Source: a bacterium (GTDB lineage Bacteria; Chloroflexota; Dormibacteria; Dormibacterales; Dormibacteraceae). Taken from it: a DNA stretch of 64,000 bases. Shown one piece after another: positions 34,913 to 43,104 of the stretch; the stretch's first letter is position 1, and the number at the start of each line of letters is the position of its first letter. The notes below the pieces were generated by a model, which saw only the letters and a list, made by a program, of their open reading frames with translations, ran no database searches and was not told the DNA's origin. Position numbers and translations under genes: made by a program. The stretch lies in contig SCQL01000031.1 of assembly GCA_004299235.1 (NCBI GenBank), positions 62,001 to 126,000 on the forward strand, read 5' to 3'.

Positions 34913-35736
34913 ACGAGGGCGTTCGTATGGTCGAAGCCAGGGAGCTCAAGGCCTGCTGCGCGCAGCTGTACTCCAACGACTGGGTCCGGACCCTGGCCGG
35001 CGAATCGCTGCATCCTGGCGGCCTCGAGCTGACCCGGCGCCTGGGCCGTCTTCTCGGCCTCGGCCCGGGCCGGGCGCTGCTCGACGTGGCCTGCGGCTAC
35101 GGCAGCTCGGCTTTATGGCTCGCCGGCGAACTCGACTGCGAGGTGACGGGCGTGGATTACGCGCAGCCGAGCATCGCCACGGCACGGCGTGAGGCCGCTG
35201 CAAGCGCGGTGCCGGCGCGGGCGCGCTTCCTGTCCGCGGATGCCGAGCATCTGCCGTTGTCCGACTCGTCGTTCGACGCCGTCATCTGTGAGTGCTCGTT
35301 CTGCACATTTCCCGACAAGCTCGCCGCCGCGCGGGAGATCTTCCGGGTGCTCCGTCCGGGCGGCAGGTTCGGCCTCGCCGACCTGGTCCGATCGGGGCCG
35401 CTACCGGCCGAGCTCGTGGGCCTGCTCGGCTGGGTGGCCTGCATCGCCGACGCTCGGCCGGTCGCTGAATACCGCTCGACGCTTGAGGCATGCGGTTTCG
35501 TGGTCGAGCTGGTCGAGCATCACGACACCGCGCTCGCCACCCTGGTTGACGGCATCCGCCGCCGGCTCGTCGGGGCTCAGCTCGCGTCGACTCTGGGCAA
35601 GCTGGATCTGCCTGGGATCGACCTGGCGGCCGCAACGTCGCTGGCCAGGGGCGCGGCACGGGCCATCGAAGACCGCCGCCTCGGCTACGCCCTGCTGTTG
35701 GCGGCCAAGCCGGCACCAGGTTGGCCCGGTCGATGA
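34909..35736 (+). CDS. SAM-dependent class I methyltransferase (UbiE/ArsM-like)
   Basis: This 275-aa protein has motif I LLDVACGYGSSALWLA, then VTGVDYAQPSIATA and ADAEHLPLSDSSFDAVICECSFCTF, and a later VLRPGGRFGLADLV. ATG 34909 overlaps the radical SAM stop by four bases, so it acts in the same pathway. Cys pairs near both ends of the fold (KACCAQLY and CECSFC) recall arsenite methyltransferases. The coupling to a COG1964 enzyme points instead to a lipid or cofactor substrate. Both options are inference. Confidence 0.8.
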   Translation: MNEGVRMVEARELKACCAQLYSNDWVRTLAGESLHPGGLELTRRLGRLLGLGPGRALLDVACGYGSSALWLAGELDCEVTGVDYAQPSIATARREAAASAVPARARFLSADAEHLPLSDSSFDAVICECSFCTFPDKLAAAREIFRVLRPGGRFGLADLVRSGPLPAELVGLLGWVACIADARPVAEYRSTLEACGFVVELVEHHDTALATLVDGIRRRLVGAQLASTLGKLDLPGIDLAAATSLARGAARAIEDRRLGYALLLAAKPAPGWPGR

Positions 35737-35749
35737 TGAAAGGCGCTGC

Positions 35750-36469
35750 TCACGAGCCGGCTGAACGCAGCGTGCGGAGCGTGAGCAGGATCTGGGCCGC
35801 GGCCGACGCGTAGCGAACTGCGATCGGTCTGGGGTAGTCGATGGCGCGGCCGCGCCCGAAATACGCGGCCGAAATTCCCGCCGCGGACACCGCGAACAGA
35901 GTGATCGGCGCCCAGCGCAGCCATCGGTTCGACTCCCAGCGCAACGCCAACCAGCACCAGAAGGCACCATCGGCGATCGGATCGGCGAAGGCCCCGAACG
36001 CGGACTCGCTCCCCTGTCGGGCAATGCGGCCGTCAGCGAGGTCGGTCGCCAAAGCGACCAGCGACGTCCAGCGAGAATCCGGCCGGAGCGCGGGTAGCAG
36101 GGCTCGGAGCAGGGTCAGTCGATTCGGCCACCCCAAAGAGGAACGCTCGCCGAGTAGGCCGAGGTGAGTGATGCACAGCCACCAGGACGCCAGCGCCCAC
36201 CGCCGGCTGCCGCCGGCACCCGCGAGCAGATGAAGAGCGGTCACCTCGATCGCGGCGGCCGGCCGGATCCGAATCTGACCGGCCGAACGGACGAGGCTGC
36301 GGCCGAAGAAGCGGACCCACGCGAGAGGGCCAAACCTGTGGGCGGCCAGCTCGCCGAGGACATCGTCCACGAACTGGCGACCGGCATCGGGTCGCACGAT
36401 GGCCTTGCGCGTGGCGAGCCACGGCATGGGAGTGACTGGCGGGCCGATTCCGTCCGCTCGGCGAACCAC
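35750..36469 (-). CDS. CDP-alcohol phosphatidyltransferase family membrane protein
   Basis: This 239-aa protein contains the complete family signature D-x2-D-G-x2-A-R-x8-G-x3-D-x3-D (DLADGRIARQGSESAFGAFADPIAD), with hydrophobic segments around it. The family moves a phospho-alcohol head group onto CDP-diacylglycerol or a similar lipid. The N-terminal 90 residues are unusual and basic. It converges with the methyltransferase gene, and its promoter shares the CRP-type site at 36502 with the next gene. Confidence 0.82.
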   Translation of the reverse strand: MVRRADGIGPPVTPMPWLATRKAIVRPDAGRQFVDDVLGELAAHRFGPLAWVRFFGRSLVRSAGQIRIRPAAAIEVTALHLLAGAGGSRRWALASWWLCITHLGLLGERSSLGWPNRLTLLRALLPALRPDSRWTSLVALATDLADGRIARQGSESAFGAFADPIADGAFWCWLALRWESNRWLRWAPITLFAVSAAGISAAYFGRGRAIDYPRPIAVRYASAAAQILLTLRTLRSAGS

Positions 36470-36501
36470 GCCGCCACGATAGTCGCCGCCTGCGTGTGAG
36501 G

Positions 36502-36517
36502 CGTGACGGAGATCACG
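36502..36517. promoter_or_regulatory. CRP/FNR-type palindrome between divergent genes
   Basis: CGTGA-N6-TCACG lies 33 bases from both the CDP-alcohol transferase start (leftward) and the flavoprotein start (rightward), so one site could serve both promoters. Confidence 0.55.
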
Positions 36518-36549
36518 TTCTCCGCCGGGGTTTCATCGATGATGGGGTC

Positions 36550-37971
36550 GTGGCCGGTGTCTCAAGAGCCGATCGCTACGACCTGGTCGTGATCGGCGGC
36601 GGGTCGGCCGGCCTGACCGCCGCGGGCTTCGCCGCCCAGATCGGAGCCAGGGTGCTCATCGCCGCGGAGCGGCTGGGGGGCGACTGCACCTGGACCGGCT
36701 GCATTCCCTCCAAGGCCCTGATCCGCGCCGCCCGACTGGCTCACGAAGGGCGCCGCGCCGCCGCGATGGGTATCGGGACTCCAGAACTCCGGTTGGACTT
36801 CGCGCGCGTGATGGCCGAGGTGCACGCCGTCATCGCCCGGGTCTACTCGTACGAAACGCCGGAGGCGCTGGCGAAGCGTGGAGTGGAGGTCGCGATCGGC
36901 CCGGTCCGCTTCCTCGACCGCGAGACGGCGGAGGTCGGCGATCGCAGGGTGCACGGTGAACATTTCGTCGTCTGCACGGGCGCGCACCCGACCATCCCGC
37001 CGATTCCGGGACTCGGCGGTGTCACCTACCTCACGTACGAGTCTCTGTTCGACCTCGAGCGCCTGCCCGCGAGCCTGATCGTCGTCGGAGCCGGCCCGAC
37101 CGGCGTCGAGAGCGCACAGGCCTTGGCCAGATTCGGCTCCCGGGTCACCGTGATCGACCAGCGCGGTTCGGTGCTGCCGGATGCGGACCCGGAAGCCGGC
37201 GCGGTCATCCGGCGCCGCCTCGATTCGGAGGGAGTCACCGTTCAGACGTCTGCGGTTGTGACCCGCGTGGCGGCACAAGCCGCAGGGGTGGTGGTTGAGG
37301 TCGGGGCTTCGCGGCTCGAAGCCGACGCCCTGCTCTTGGCGACCGGACGCAGACCATTCGTCGCCGCCCTGGCCCTGGAGCACGCCGGCGTCGAGGTAGA
37401 CGAGGGAGCGATCCGCGTCGACAGGAACCTGCGCACGACCAATCCACATGTGTACGCGGCGGGCGACGTCACTGGAGGCTTCCAGTTCACCCACTACGCC
37501 GCCTGGCAGGGGTACGTGGCGGCGCGCAACGCGCTCCTCCCAGGAGCCCAGGAGGGGTTGCGCTCGAACATCCCATGGGCGGTCTTCACCGATCCGGAGG
37601 TCGCACAGGCCGGCCTCAGCGAGGCCGAGGCGCGCGCCCAGCTCGGCGACGTCAAAGTTCACCGCTTGGAGCTCGAGCTCGTCGATCGGGCGCAGACCGA
37701 GGATGGGCGCGAGGGCTTCCTCAAGCTGGTTACACGGGCGGGCGGGAGGCTCATCGGGGCGACGGCGGTCTCGAGAGCAGCGGGAGAAACCATCAACGAG
37801 CTGGCACTCGCCATCGACCGCGGACTGACCGTATCCGATCTTGCTTCGACCATCCACGCCTACCCCACCTTCGGCTCCGCTGTTCAGCAGCTGGCCGCGG
37901 AGGCTGCCTTTGAAGCCGCCGCCACCGGCATTCGCGGCCACGCCCTGCGCACGATTCGCCGCCTGAGCTGA
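36550..37971 (+). CDS. FAD-dependent disulfide oxidoreductase (MerA/Lpd-like)
   Basis: This 473-aa flavoprotein has the FAD motif VVIGGGSAGL, the redox pair GGDCTWTGCIPSKA (Cys-x4-Cys), a NAD(P)H motif VVGAGPTGVESAQAL, an FAD end VYAAGDVTGG, and the dimerisation end IHAYPTFGSAVQQLA. It lacks the N-terminal heavy-metal domain and the C-terminal Cys pair of true mercuric reductases, so the substrate is probably a disulfide or a quinone. GTG 36550 is the start. Confidence 0.88.
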   Translation: MAGVSRADRYDLVVIGGGSAGLTAAGFAAQIGARVLIAAERLGGDCTWTGCIPSKALIRAARLAHEGRRAAAMGIGTPELRLDFARVMAEVHAVIARVYSYETPEALAKRGVEVAIGPVRFLDRETAEVGDRRVHGEHFVVCTGAHPTIPPIPGLGGVTYLTYESLFDLERLPASLIVVGAGPTGVESAQALARFGSRVTVIDQRGSVLPDADPEAGAVIRRRLDSEGVTVQTSAVVTRVAAQAAGVVVEVGASRLEADALLLATGRRPFVAALALEHAGVEVDEGAIRVDRNLRTTNPHVYAAGDVTGGFQFTHYAAWQGYVAARNALLPGAQEGLRSNIPWAVFTDPEVAQAGLSEAEARAQLGDVKVHRLELELVDRAQTEDGREGFLKLVTRAGGRLIGATAVSRAAGETINELALAIDRGLTVSDLASTIHAYPTFGSAVQQLAAEAAFEAAATGIRGHALRTIRRLS

Positions 37972-38056
37972 CCCGGGAATGGACCCGGCGCCGGCGTGTT
38001 GTCCTTCGAAGACCGGCGCATGCCGCGTTGTTGGCCGCGTGTTTGGAGGACTGCCC

Positions 38057-38905
38057 ATGCCAGTGTCCCGCCGATTGATCGCCTCGATCCTATCCGCGCC
38101 GCTGCTCATCGCCGCCTGTGGCGGGAGCTCCTCCTCTTTATCCTCTTCATCCTCGGAGCACATGAGCCCGATGGCCAGCGGCGAGGCCATGATGATGCAG
38201 CCGGGCGCCGCGAGCATGCAGGTGGACATCCTCTCACCAGCCGACGGGGCTGTGGTCACCGGAAACATCGTTGGCGTCCAAGTCCAGGCAACCGGCTTCA
38301 CCAACACGTGCAACGGTGCGGGCACCAAGGATGTGGCGGGCTTTGGCCACTACCACATCGAACTCGACAAGTCACTCGTGAACATGTTCTGCACGTCCGC
38401 CGCCGCCCTGATCTCCATGCAGAACGTCAAGCTGGGCAAGCACACGTTGACCGTGATCCCGGCGCAAAACGACCACTCCGAGATCACCGCGAACGCCAAG
38501 TCGATCACCTTCGACTACGAACCCACCAACCCGCTTCCGGCGATCACCGACGCCACGTTCAGCGGCCCGAAGTCGATCAAGATCCTGAGCCCGGCCGCCG
38601 GGAGTGTGCTCAAGGGCGCGTTCGACGTAACCGTTCAGGTCACCAACTTCAACCTCAGTTGTGACCTCTTTGGCAAGCCTGACGTCGCCGGTTACGGCCA
38701 CTGGCATTTGAATGTGGATTCCGACATGGGCGCCATGATGGGCATGGGAACGATGCTGGCCATGAACTGCACCCAGACGTTCCACGCCACCACGGCTGGC
38801 ATGACCCCCGGCCAGCACACCCTGATCGCGCTGTTGGTCGACAACGGCCACGTTCCCTTCAATCCTGATGTGAACGCTCAGGTTGCGGTGACGGTCGCCT
38901 CGTGA
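38057..38905 (+). CDS. Met-rich lipoprotein with two repeated GHxHxxxD domains
   Basis: This 282-aa protein is exported and lipid-anchored: signal peptide with lipobox LIAAC (Cys21) and a Ser-rich linker. A Met-rich stretch (HMSPMASGEAMMMQP) suggests copper or silver binding. Two similar domains follow, one with GFGHYHIELD (about 95-104) and one with GYGHWHLNVD (about 215-224), each preceded by an NTC or LSC Cys and resembling DUF4399-type repeats. The next gene overlaps by four bases and encodes a cupredoxin-like lipoprotein. Confidence 0.72.
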   Translation: MPVSRRLIASILSAPLLIAACGGSSSSLSSSSSEHMSPMASGEAMMMQPGAASMQVDILSPADGAVVTGNIVGVQVQATGFTNTCNGAGTKDVAGFGHYHIELDKSLVNMFCTSAAALISMQNVKLGKHTLTVIPAQNDHSEITANAKSITFDYEPTNPLPAITDATFSGPKSIKILSPAAGSVLKGAFDVTVQVTNFNLSCDLFGKPDVAGYGHWHLNVDSDMGAMMGMGTMLAMNCTQTFHATTAGMTPGQHTLIALLVDNGHVPFNPDVNAQVAVTVAS

Positions 38906-39333
38906 CCCTGATCGCGTACCTGCGGGCCGGCGCCGTGCTCGGGGCCGCGCTGCTCGCGACACTCGCATGCGGGGGAGGGCAATCCGCCGGCCAGTCCTCC
39001 TTCGCTCCCACGTGTGCGGCGGTGGCCGGGTTACCGGGAGCAGTGAATGACAAAGGGACCGCCACCCTGGCCGCGGCCGGAACCATCACTGTCGATGACG
39101 AGTACTTCTCCCCCACCTGCCTCACTGGTGCGAAGGGCACCGTCACCTTGACCCTGCACAACCGCGGGCACCTCCTACACAACTTTTCAGTGCCCGAACA
39201 GAGCATCGACGTCGACATACCGCCAGGCCAGACGGTGAAGGTCGAGGTCACCGTCGCGGGCAAACCCGTTCACTTCTTCTGCAAGTACCACCGAGACGCC
39301 GGCCAGCAGGGAGCGCTCCTCCCTGCCCCTTAA
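38902..39333 (+). CDS. Cupredoxin-like lipoprotein
   Basis: This 143-aa protein has a lipobox (LATLAC, Cys23) and a beta-rich domain with LLHNFSVPE and HFFCKYHRDAG. The His, the Cys and the last His match a blue-copper type ligand set (H...C-x2-H) without an obvious axial Met. It would sit on the outer face of the membrane and carry electrons or copper. GTG 38902 overlaps the upstream lipoprotein stop by four bases. Confidence 0.78.
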   Translation: MTLIAYLRAGAVLGAALLATLACGGGQSAGQSSFAPTCAAVAGLPGAVNDKGTATLAAAGTITVDDEYFSPTCLTGAKGTVTLTLHNRGHLLHNFSVPEQSIDVDIPPGQTVKVEVTVAGKPVHFFCKYHRDAGQQGALLPAP

Positions 39334-39410
39334 GGGTGGCAAGGGCGCGGCTGCCGGCGCCGCCGGTGCTCGGAGGGGAATCCGCGACTTGCAGGGGTGT
39401 TAGCAGGGGT

Positions 39411-40076
39411 ATGGCGCGTCGGCGCAAGCAAAACCTGGCTCGGGCCCATCGAGATCGCGGGGGCGCTCACCCCGTGGGCGAGCGAACAAGGCCAGCCCAA
39501 AGGCGCGCCCTGCGGGCAAGGTTCAAGTGGCGATCCTTGGCCTGGATTTGCGGCGGACTGGCGGTCGCGGTCGCGGCCGTGGCGCTGCTGATCGCAAGCG
39601 GCATCAACCACCAGGCACCACCGCTGCCGATTCCAACGGTCGCGGAGGGCGCTCTGGTGCGCGGCCAGCCGCCGGCCGATTTCACCGCCACCACATTCGA
39701 CGGCCACCAACTCACCCTGTCGAGCCTGAAGGGCCGGCCGGTGCTGGTCAACTTCTTCGCCTCGTGGTGCACGCAGTGCGCGCATGAGCTGGTGTTCATG
39801 GAGCAGTCGTACGAACGGCATCAGGCTGACGGGTTCGTCATCGTCGGCGTCAACGGCTTGGAAACTGGCGACGGAGTTGGCTTCTACCATCGGTTGGGGC
39901 TCACCTTCCCGGCCGTCTACGACCCGGGCGATCCCGGCAAGATCTCTCTCGCTTACAACGTCACCTCCAGCCTCCCGGTCTCCGTCTTCCTGGACAAGAC
40001 CGGCCGCGTCGACCTCATTCAGCTCGGAGCCCTCACCCCCGAGCTGCTCGAGCAGGAGATCCAGAAGCTCAGCTGA
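39411..40076 (+). CDS. Membrane-anchored TlpA/ResA-like thioredoxin
   Basis: This 221-aa protein has a basic N-terminus, a membrane anchor at residues 44-63, and a thioredoxin fold with active site Cys120-Thr-Gln-Cys123 (FFASWCTQCAHE) and the cis-Pro loop LPVSVFLDK. It would reduce extracytoplasmic disulfides, for instance in cytochrome c maturation or in the lipoproteins next door. ATG 39411 is chosen because it follows a GGGGT ribosome site and gives a normal anchor. ccdA follows after four bases. Confidence 0.88.
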   Translation: MARRRKQNLARAHRDRGGAHPVGERTRPAQRRALRARFKWRSLAWICGGLAVAVAAVALLIASGINHQAPPLPIPTVAEGALVRGQPPADFTATTFDGHQLTLSSLKGRPVLVNFFASWCTQCAHELVFMEQSYERHQADGFVIVGVNGLETGDGVGFYHRLGLTFPAVYDPGDPGKISLAYNVTSSLPVSVFLDKTGRVDLIQLGALTPELLEQEIQKLS

Positions 40077-40080
40077 ACCG

Positions 40081-40806
40081 ATGACCTTGGACAACGTCAC
40101 CGTTCCACTCGCTCTGGCGGCCGGCGCCGCCTCGTTCCTGTCGCCCTGCGTAATTCCGCTGGTACCGGTGTACGTTTCCTACCTCGTCCGCTCCGCCGCC
40201 GGCATTGGCGCTCACCGCACGTCGCGAGCCTCAGGGACTGTCAACGCGGTGGCCTTTGTGGCCGGCGTCAGCCTGGTCTTTCTCACGCTCTTCTACGCGC
40301 TTCGGACGCTGTTGCAGCCGGTTCGCGGGGCGATCGTTCCGATCGCCGGCGCCCTGGTCATCGTGTTCGCTCTGCACGTGGCGGGCCTGGTTCGAATTCC
40401 AGGCTTGGACCGCGAGTACCGGCTGTTCAAGGCGGCTCCCGTCCGCTCGGGGCCGATCGGAGGCTTCCTGCTTGGGCTGGCCTTTGCCGCCGGTTGGACT
40501 CCATGCGTCGGACCGGTGCTGGGGGCGGTGCTGACCGCAGGCGCGACCACCGGCACGACCGGCAGGGGGCTGATCATGGTCGCCGCCTACTGCGTTGGTC
40601 TGGGCCTTCCGTTCGTGTTGCTCGGGCTGGGGGTTGGCAGGGCGTCGGCGATGGTGGGAAGACTGAACCGGTGGCGGCGGCCGATCGATCTCGCTTCCGC
40701 GGGCGTGCTCGCGGCGATGGGGCTCCTGCTCTTGACCAACAGCCTCACCCTCCTCACCGACTTCGCGAGCCGCGTTCTCCCCAGCGTGGATCCGTTCGGG
40801 CTGTGA
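40081..40806 (+). CDS. ccdA: Cytochrome c biogenesis/thiol transporter CcdA
   Basis: This 241-aa membrane protein has six hydrophobic segments and the two conserved Cys motifs SPCVIPLVP and GWTPCVGPVLG of CcdA/DsbD. It carries reducing equivalents from cytoplasmic thioredoxin to extracytoplasmic thiol proteins. It sits between the TlpA-like gene and a DUF3179 selenoprotein gene four bases downstream, so it may supply electrons to both. Confidence 0.93.
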   Translation: MTLDNVTVPLALAAGAASFLSPCVIPLVPVYVSYLVRSAAGIGAHRTSRASGTVNAVAFVAGVSLVFLTLFYALRTLLQPVRGAIVPIAGALVIVFALHVAGLVRIPGLDREYRLFKAAPVRSGPIGGFLLGLAFAAGWTPCVGPVLGAVLTAGATTGTTGRGLIMVAAYCVGLGLPFVLLGLGVGRASAMVGRLNRWRRPIDLASAGVLAAMGLLLLTNSLTLLTDFASRVLPSVDPFGL

Positions 40807-40810
40807 AGCC

Positions 40811-41872
40811 GTGATCGCACCCTCGCGAGCCCAGTTGCTGGCCGGCCTGCTGGTGGCGGTCGCGGCCGGCGCGGCGGCGCTCTACATCACGCGACCCCCG
40901 GCCCCCACAGCGGCCCCACCCGGAACTCCCGATCAGCTCAGCAGCGCCGAGATCACAACCATTCTCGAGCCCGACGCCATACAGTCGGTCGACCATCCCC
41001 GCTTCGTCGCTGCCGGTACGGCCGGCGTGCGCGCGAACTCGGCCGTGATCGGTGTCGACCTTGGAGGCGAGGCGCACGCCTACCCGATCGCCTTCATGAG
41101 CCGGGTCGAGATCGTCAACGACCGTCTGGGCGGGACCAACATCGCCATCACCTGGTGACCACTTTGCTACACGGGCATCGTGTATGCCCGAGACGTGAAC
41201 GGCAAGACGCTCACGTTCGGTGTGTCCGGCAAGCTCATCCGTAACTCGCTGGTCATGTTCGACCGCGAGACCGGTACGCTCTGGAGCCACCTGACCGGCG
41301 AGGCGCTCGAGGGACCGCTGGCCGGGGAGCGCCTGCGGCAGGTGCTGTCAGAGCAGACGACATGGGGCCGCTGGCGAGCCGAGCACCCCCAGACCCGGAT
41401 GCTCGAGGTCGACCCCGATGAGCTCAGGTTCGATCCTTACCAGAGCTACTACGAAACCTCCGACGCCGGCGTCCTCGGACGCAAGCGCGCGGACGACCGG
41501 CTGCCGATCAAGCAAAAGGTGCTCGGGGTCCGCCTGGGCGGCGAGGCGAAGGCCTACTCGTTCACTGCCCTGGCACGGGATCGTGTGGTCGACGACACGG
41601 TCGGAGGTGTTCCTCTCGTGGTGGTCTTCGACGGCTCATCGCAGTCCGGTGCGGTCTATCGAAGGGACCCTGGCGGAAAACTCCTCACGTTCGCCCCTGG
41701 TCCGGGGGCGCTGTCCATGCTGGATACCGAGACCGGCTCAACGTGGGACGGCCTGTCCGGCAGGGCGACCGCTGGCGCGGATGCCGGGATCCAGCTGGAT
41801 CAGGTGCCCATCACCTACAGCTTCTGGTTCGGGTGGGCCGACTTCTATCCCCAGACTCAGGTGTATCGGTGA
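40811..41872 (+). CDS. DUF3179 protein with in-frame TGA, candidate selenoprotein
   Basis: GTG 40811 to TGA 41872 encodes 353 residues with one internal TGA at 41156-41158 (position 116). Read as Sec, the site is ITW-U-PLCYTG; DUF3179 (PF11376) proteins have a CPLC here, so Sec116 and Cys119 form a UxxC redox pair. The remaining sequence is uninterrupted and family-like (FGVSGKLIRNSLVMFDRETGTLWSHLTGEALEGPL). The N-terminal helix (residues 9-26) suggests an anchor or signal, so the pair would face outside. TACACG-GGCAT-CGTGTA directly follows, loop starting 16 nt after the TGA. The upstream genes encode CcdA and a TlpA-like thioredoxin. Confidence 0.85.
41168..41184 (+). promoter_or_regulatory. 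SECIS-like hairpin after the TGA of DUF3179 gene 1
   Basis: TACACG, loop GGCAT, CGTGTA forms a perfect six-base stem whose loop begins with G 16 nt after the TGA. This is within the range described for bacterial SECIS elements (G among the first two loop bases). An alternative stem GGGCAT/ATGCCC overlaps it. The same 17 bases occur after the TGA in the second gene. Confidence 0.6.
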
Positions 41873-41881
41873 GGCTGGCCA

Positions 41882-42982
41882 TCACGCGAAGAGGTCGGTC
41901 TCCGGGTAGACGTCCGACCACGCGAACCAGAACCCGTAGGTGATCGGTATCTGCTGGAGCGCCGTGTCACGCATCGGGCCAAGGACCGCTTGGCCGCCGA
42001 GGCCATCCCATCTCGAGCCGGTCTCTTCATCCACCATGTCGAGAGGGGCGGGCCCAGGCCGGAACCTCAGGACTGCACCAGCGGGGTCACGCCTGAAGAC
42101 TGCCCCGGACTCGCTGGCGCCGTCGAACACGATCACCAGCGGAATCCCGCCGACGAGATCGTTCACGACCTTTTGCTTGGCCAGGGCGGCCAGGCTGTAC
42201 GCCTTGACGCGGCCCGCCAGCCGCAGCCCGATCACCTTCTCCTTCGGCCCCAGCCGCGGGTCGACCACGAAGTCGGTCTGGTCGCGGTCGACGCCGAGCT
42301 TGGGGCTCCGGTAATACGGGCCGTAAGGATCGCCGAGCAATGCGCGGTCGAATTCAAGCAACAGCGAGTCGGGATGCACGCGGCGCCAAGCCGCCCAGCT
42401 CGCCTGAGTGGAGGCGAGCAGCTGCAGATGCTCCCCCGCCATTGGTCCCGCCAGGGCCCGGCCGGTGAGGTGACTCCACAGGCTGCCCGTCTCGTGGTCG
42501 TACATGACCAGCGAGTTGCGCACCAGCAGGCCCGAAACGCCAAACGTGAGCGTTCGGTTGCCGACGCTTCGGGCATACACGATGCCCGTGTAGCAGAGCG
42601 GTCACCAGGTGACGGCGATTGCCCGGCCGCGGATCTGGTCGTTGACGATCTCCACCCGGCTCAGGACGGATATCGGATAGGCCCTCGACTCTCCGCCGAG
42701 AGCGACGCCGATCACAGGTGTGCGATCGGGGACGAACCGGGCGGCGGCGGCGACCACGAAGGAGGGGGCGTCGATGGCTTTGATCCTGTCCCTGGGCACC
42801 TGATAACCGATCTCGTCTGGTGTCAGGGGGTCGGGCGGTTGCAGGCTGGGATGATCTTGGCCTACGAACCCTGGACCGGTGGTCGCGGGCGGGGGGGCCG
42901 GGCGCGTCACGTAGAGCGCGACCATCCCAAAGAGGATGGCGATGGCAACCGCCATCGCCCGGGTCCGGCCATTGGTCCGCAT
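41882..42982 (-). CDS. Second DUF3179 protein with in-frame TGA, candidate selenoprotein
   Basis: This 366-residue frame (ATG 42982) has one internal TGA at 42604-42602, position 127, giving VTW-U-PLCYTG with Cys130 as partner. The protein parallels the first DUF3179 protein throughout but is clearly diverged (for example LVRNSLVMYDHETGSLWSHLTGRAL). It also has an N-terminal membrane helix (residues 10-26). The two genes meet tail to tail with nine bases between their stops. Such paired recoding in two diverged copies is strong evidence that the TGA is read as selenocysteine. Confidence 0.85.
42576..42592 (-). promoter_or_regulatory. SECIS-like hairpin after the TGA of DUF3179 gene 2
   Basis: TACACG, loop GGCAT, CGTGTA on the minus strand is identical to the hairpin in the first DUF3179 gene and at the same distance from the TGA. 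Confidence 0.6.
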
Positions 42983-43104
42983 AGGCGTTTCAATAGTCTC
43001 AACACCGCTGCGGCACTGTGATTTCCGGCAACTGAGGAATAGCCGCCGCCGCCTGGTGTTGTGCTGGGAGTGGTCCCGATCGGCGGCGTCGCCGGCCCCC
43101 TCCG

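Noticed and set aside
36550-37971. True mercuric reductase
   Set aside because: The N-terminal metal-binding domain and C-terminal Cys pair are missing, and no other mer gene is nearby.
36562-38328. 588-codon minus-strand frame opposite the MerA-like flavoprotein
   Set aside because: No family resemblance, while the plus strand carries a complete flavoprotein and a lipoprotein with proper motifs.
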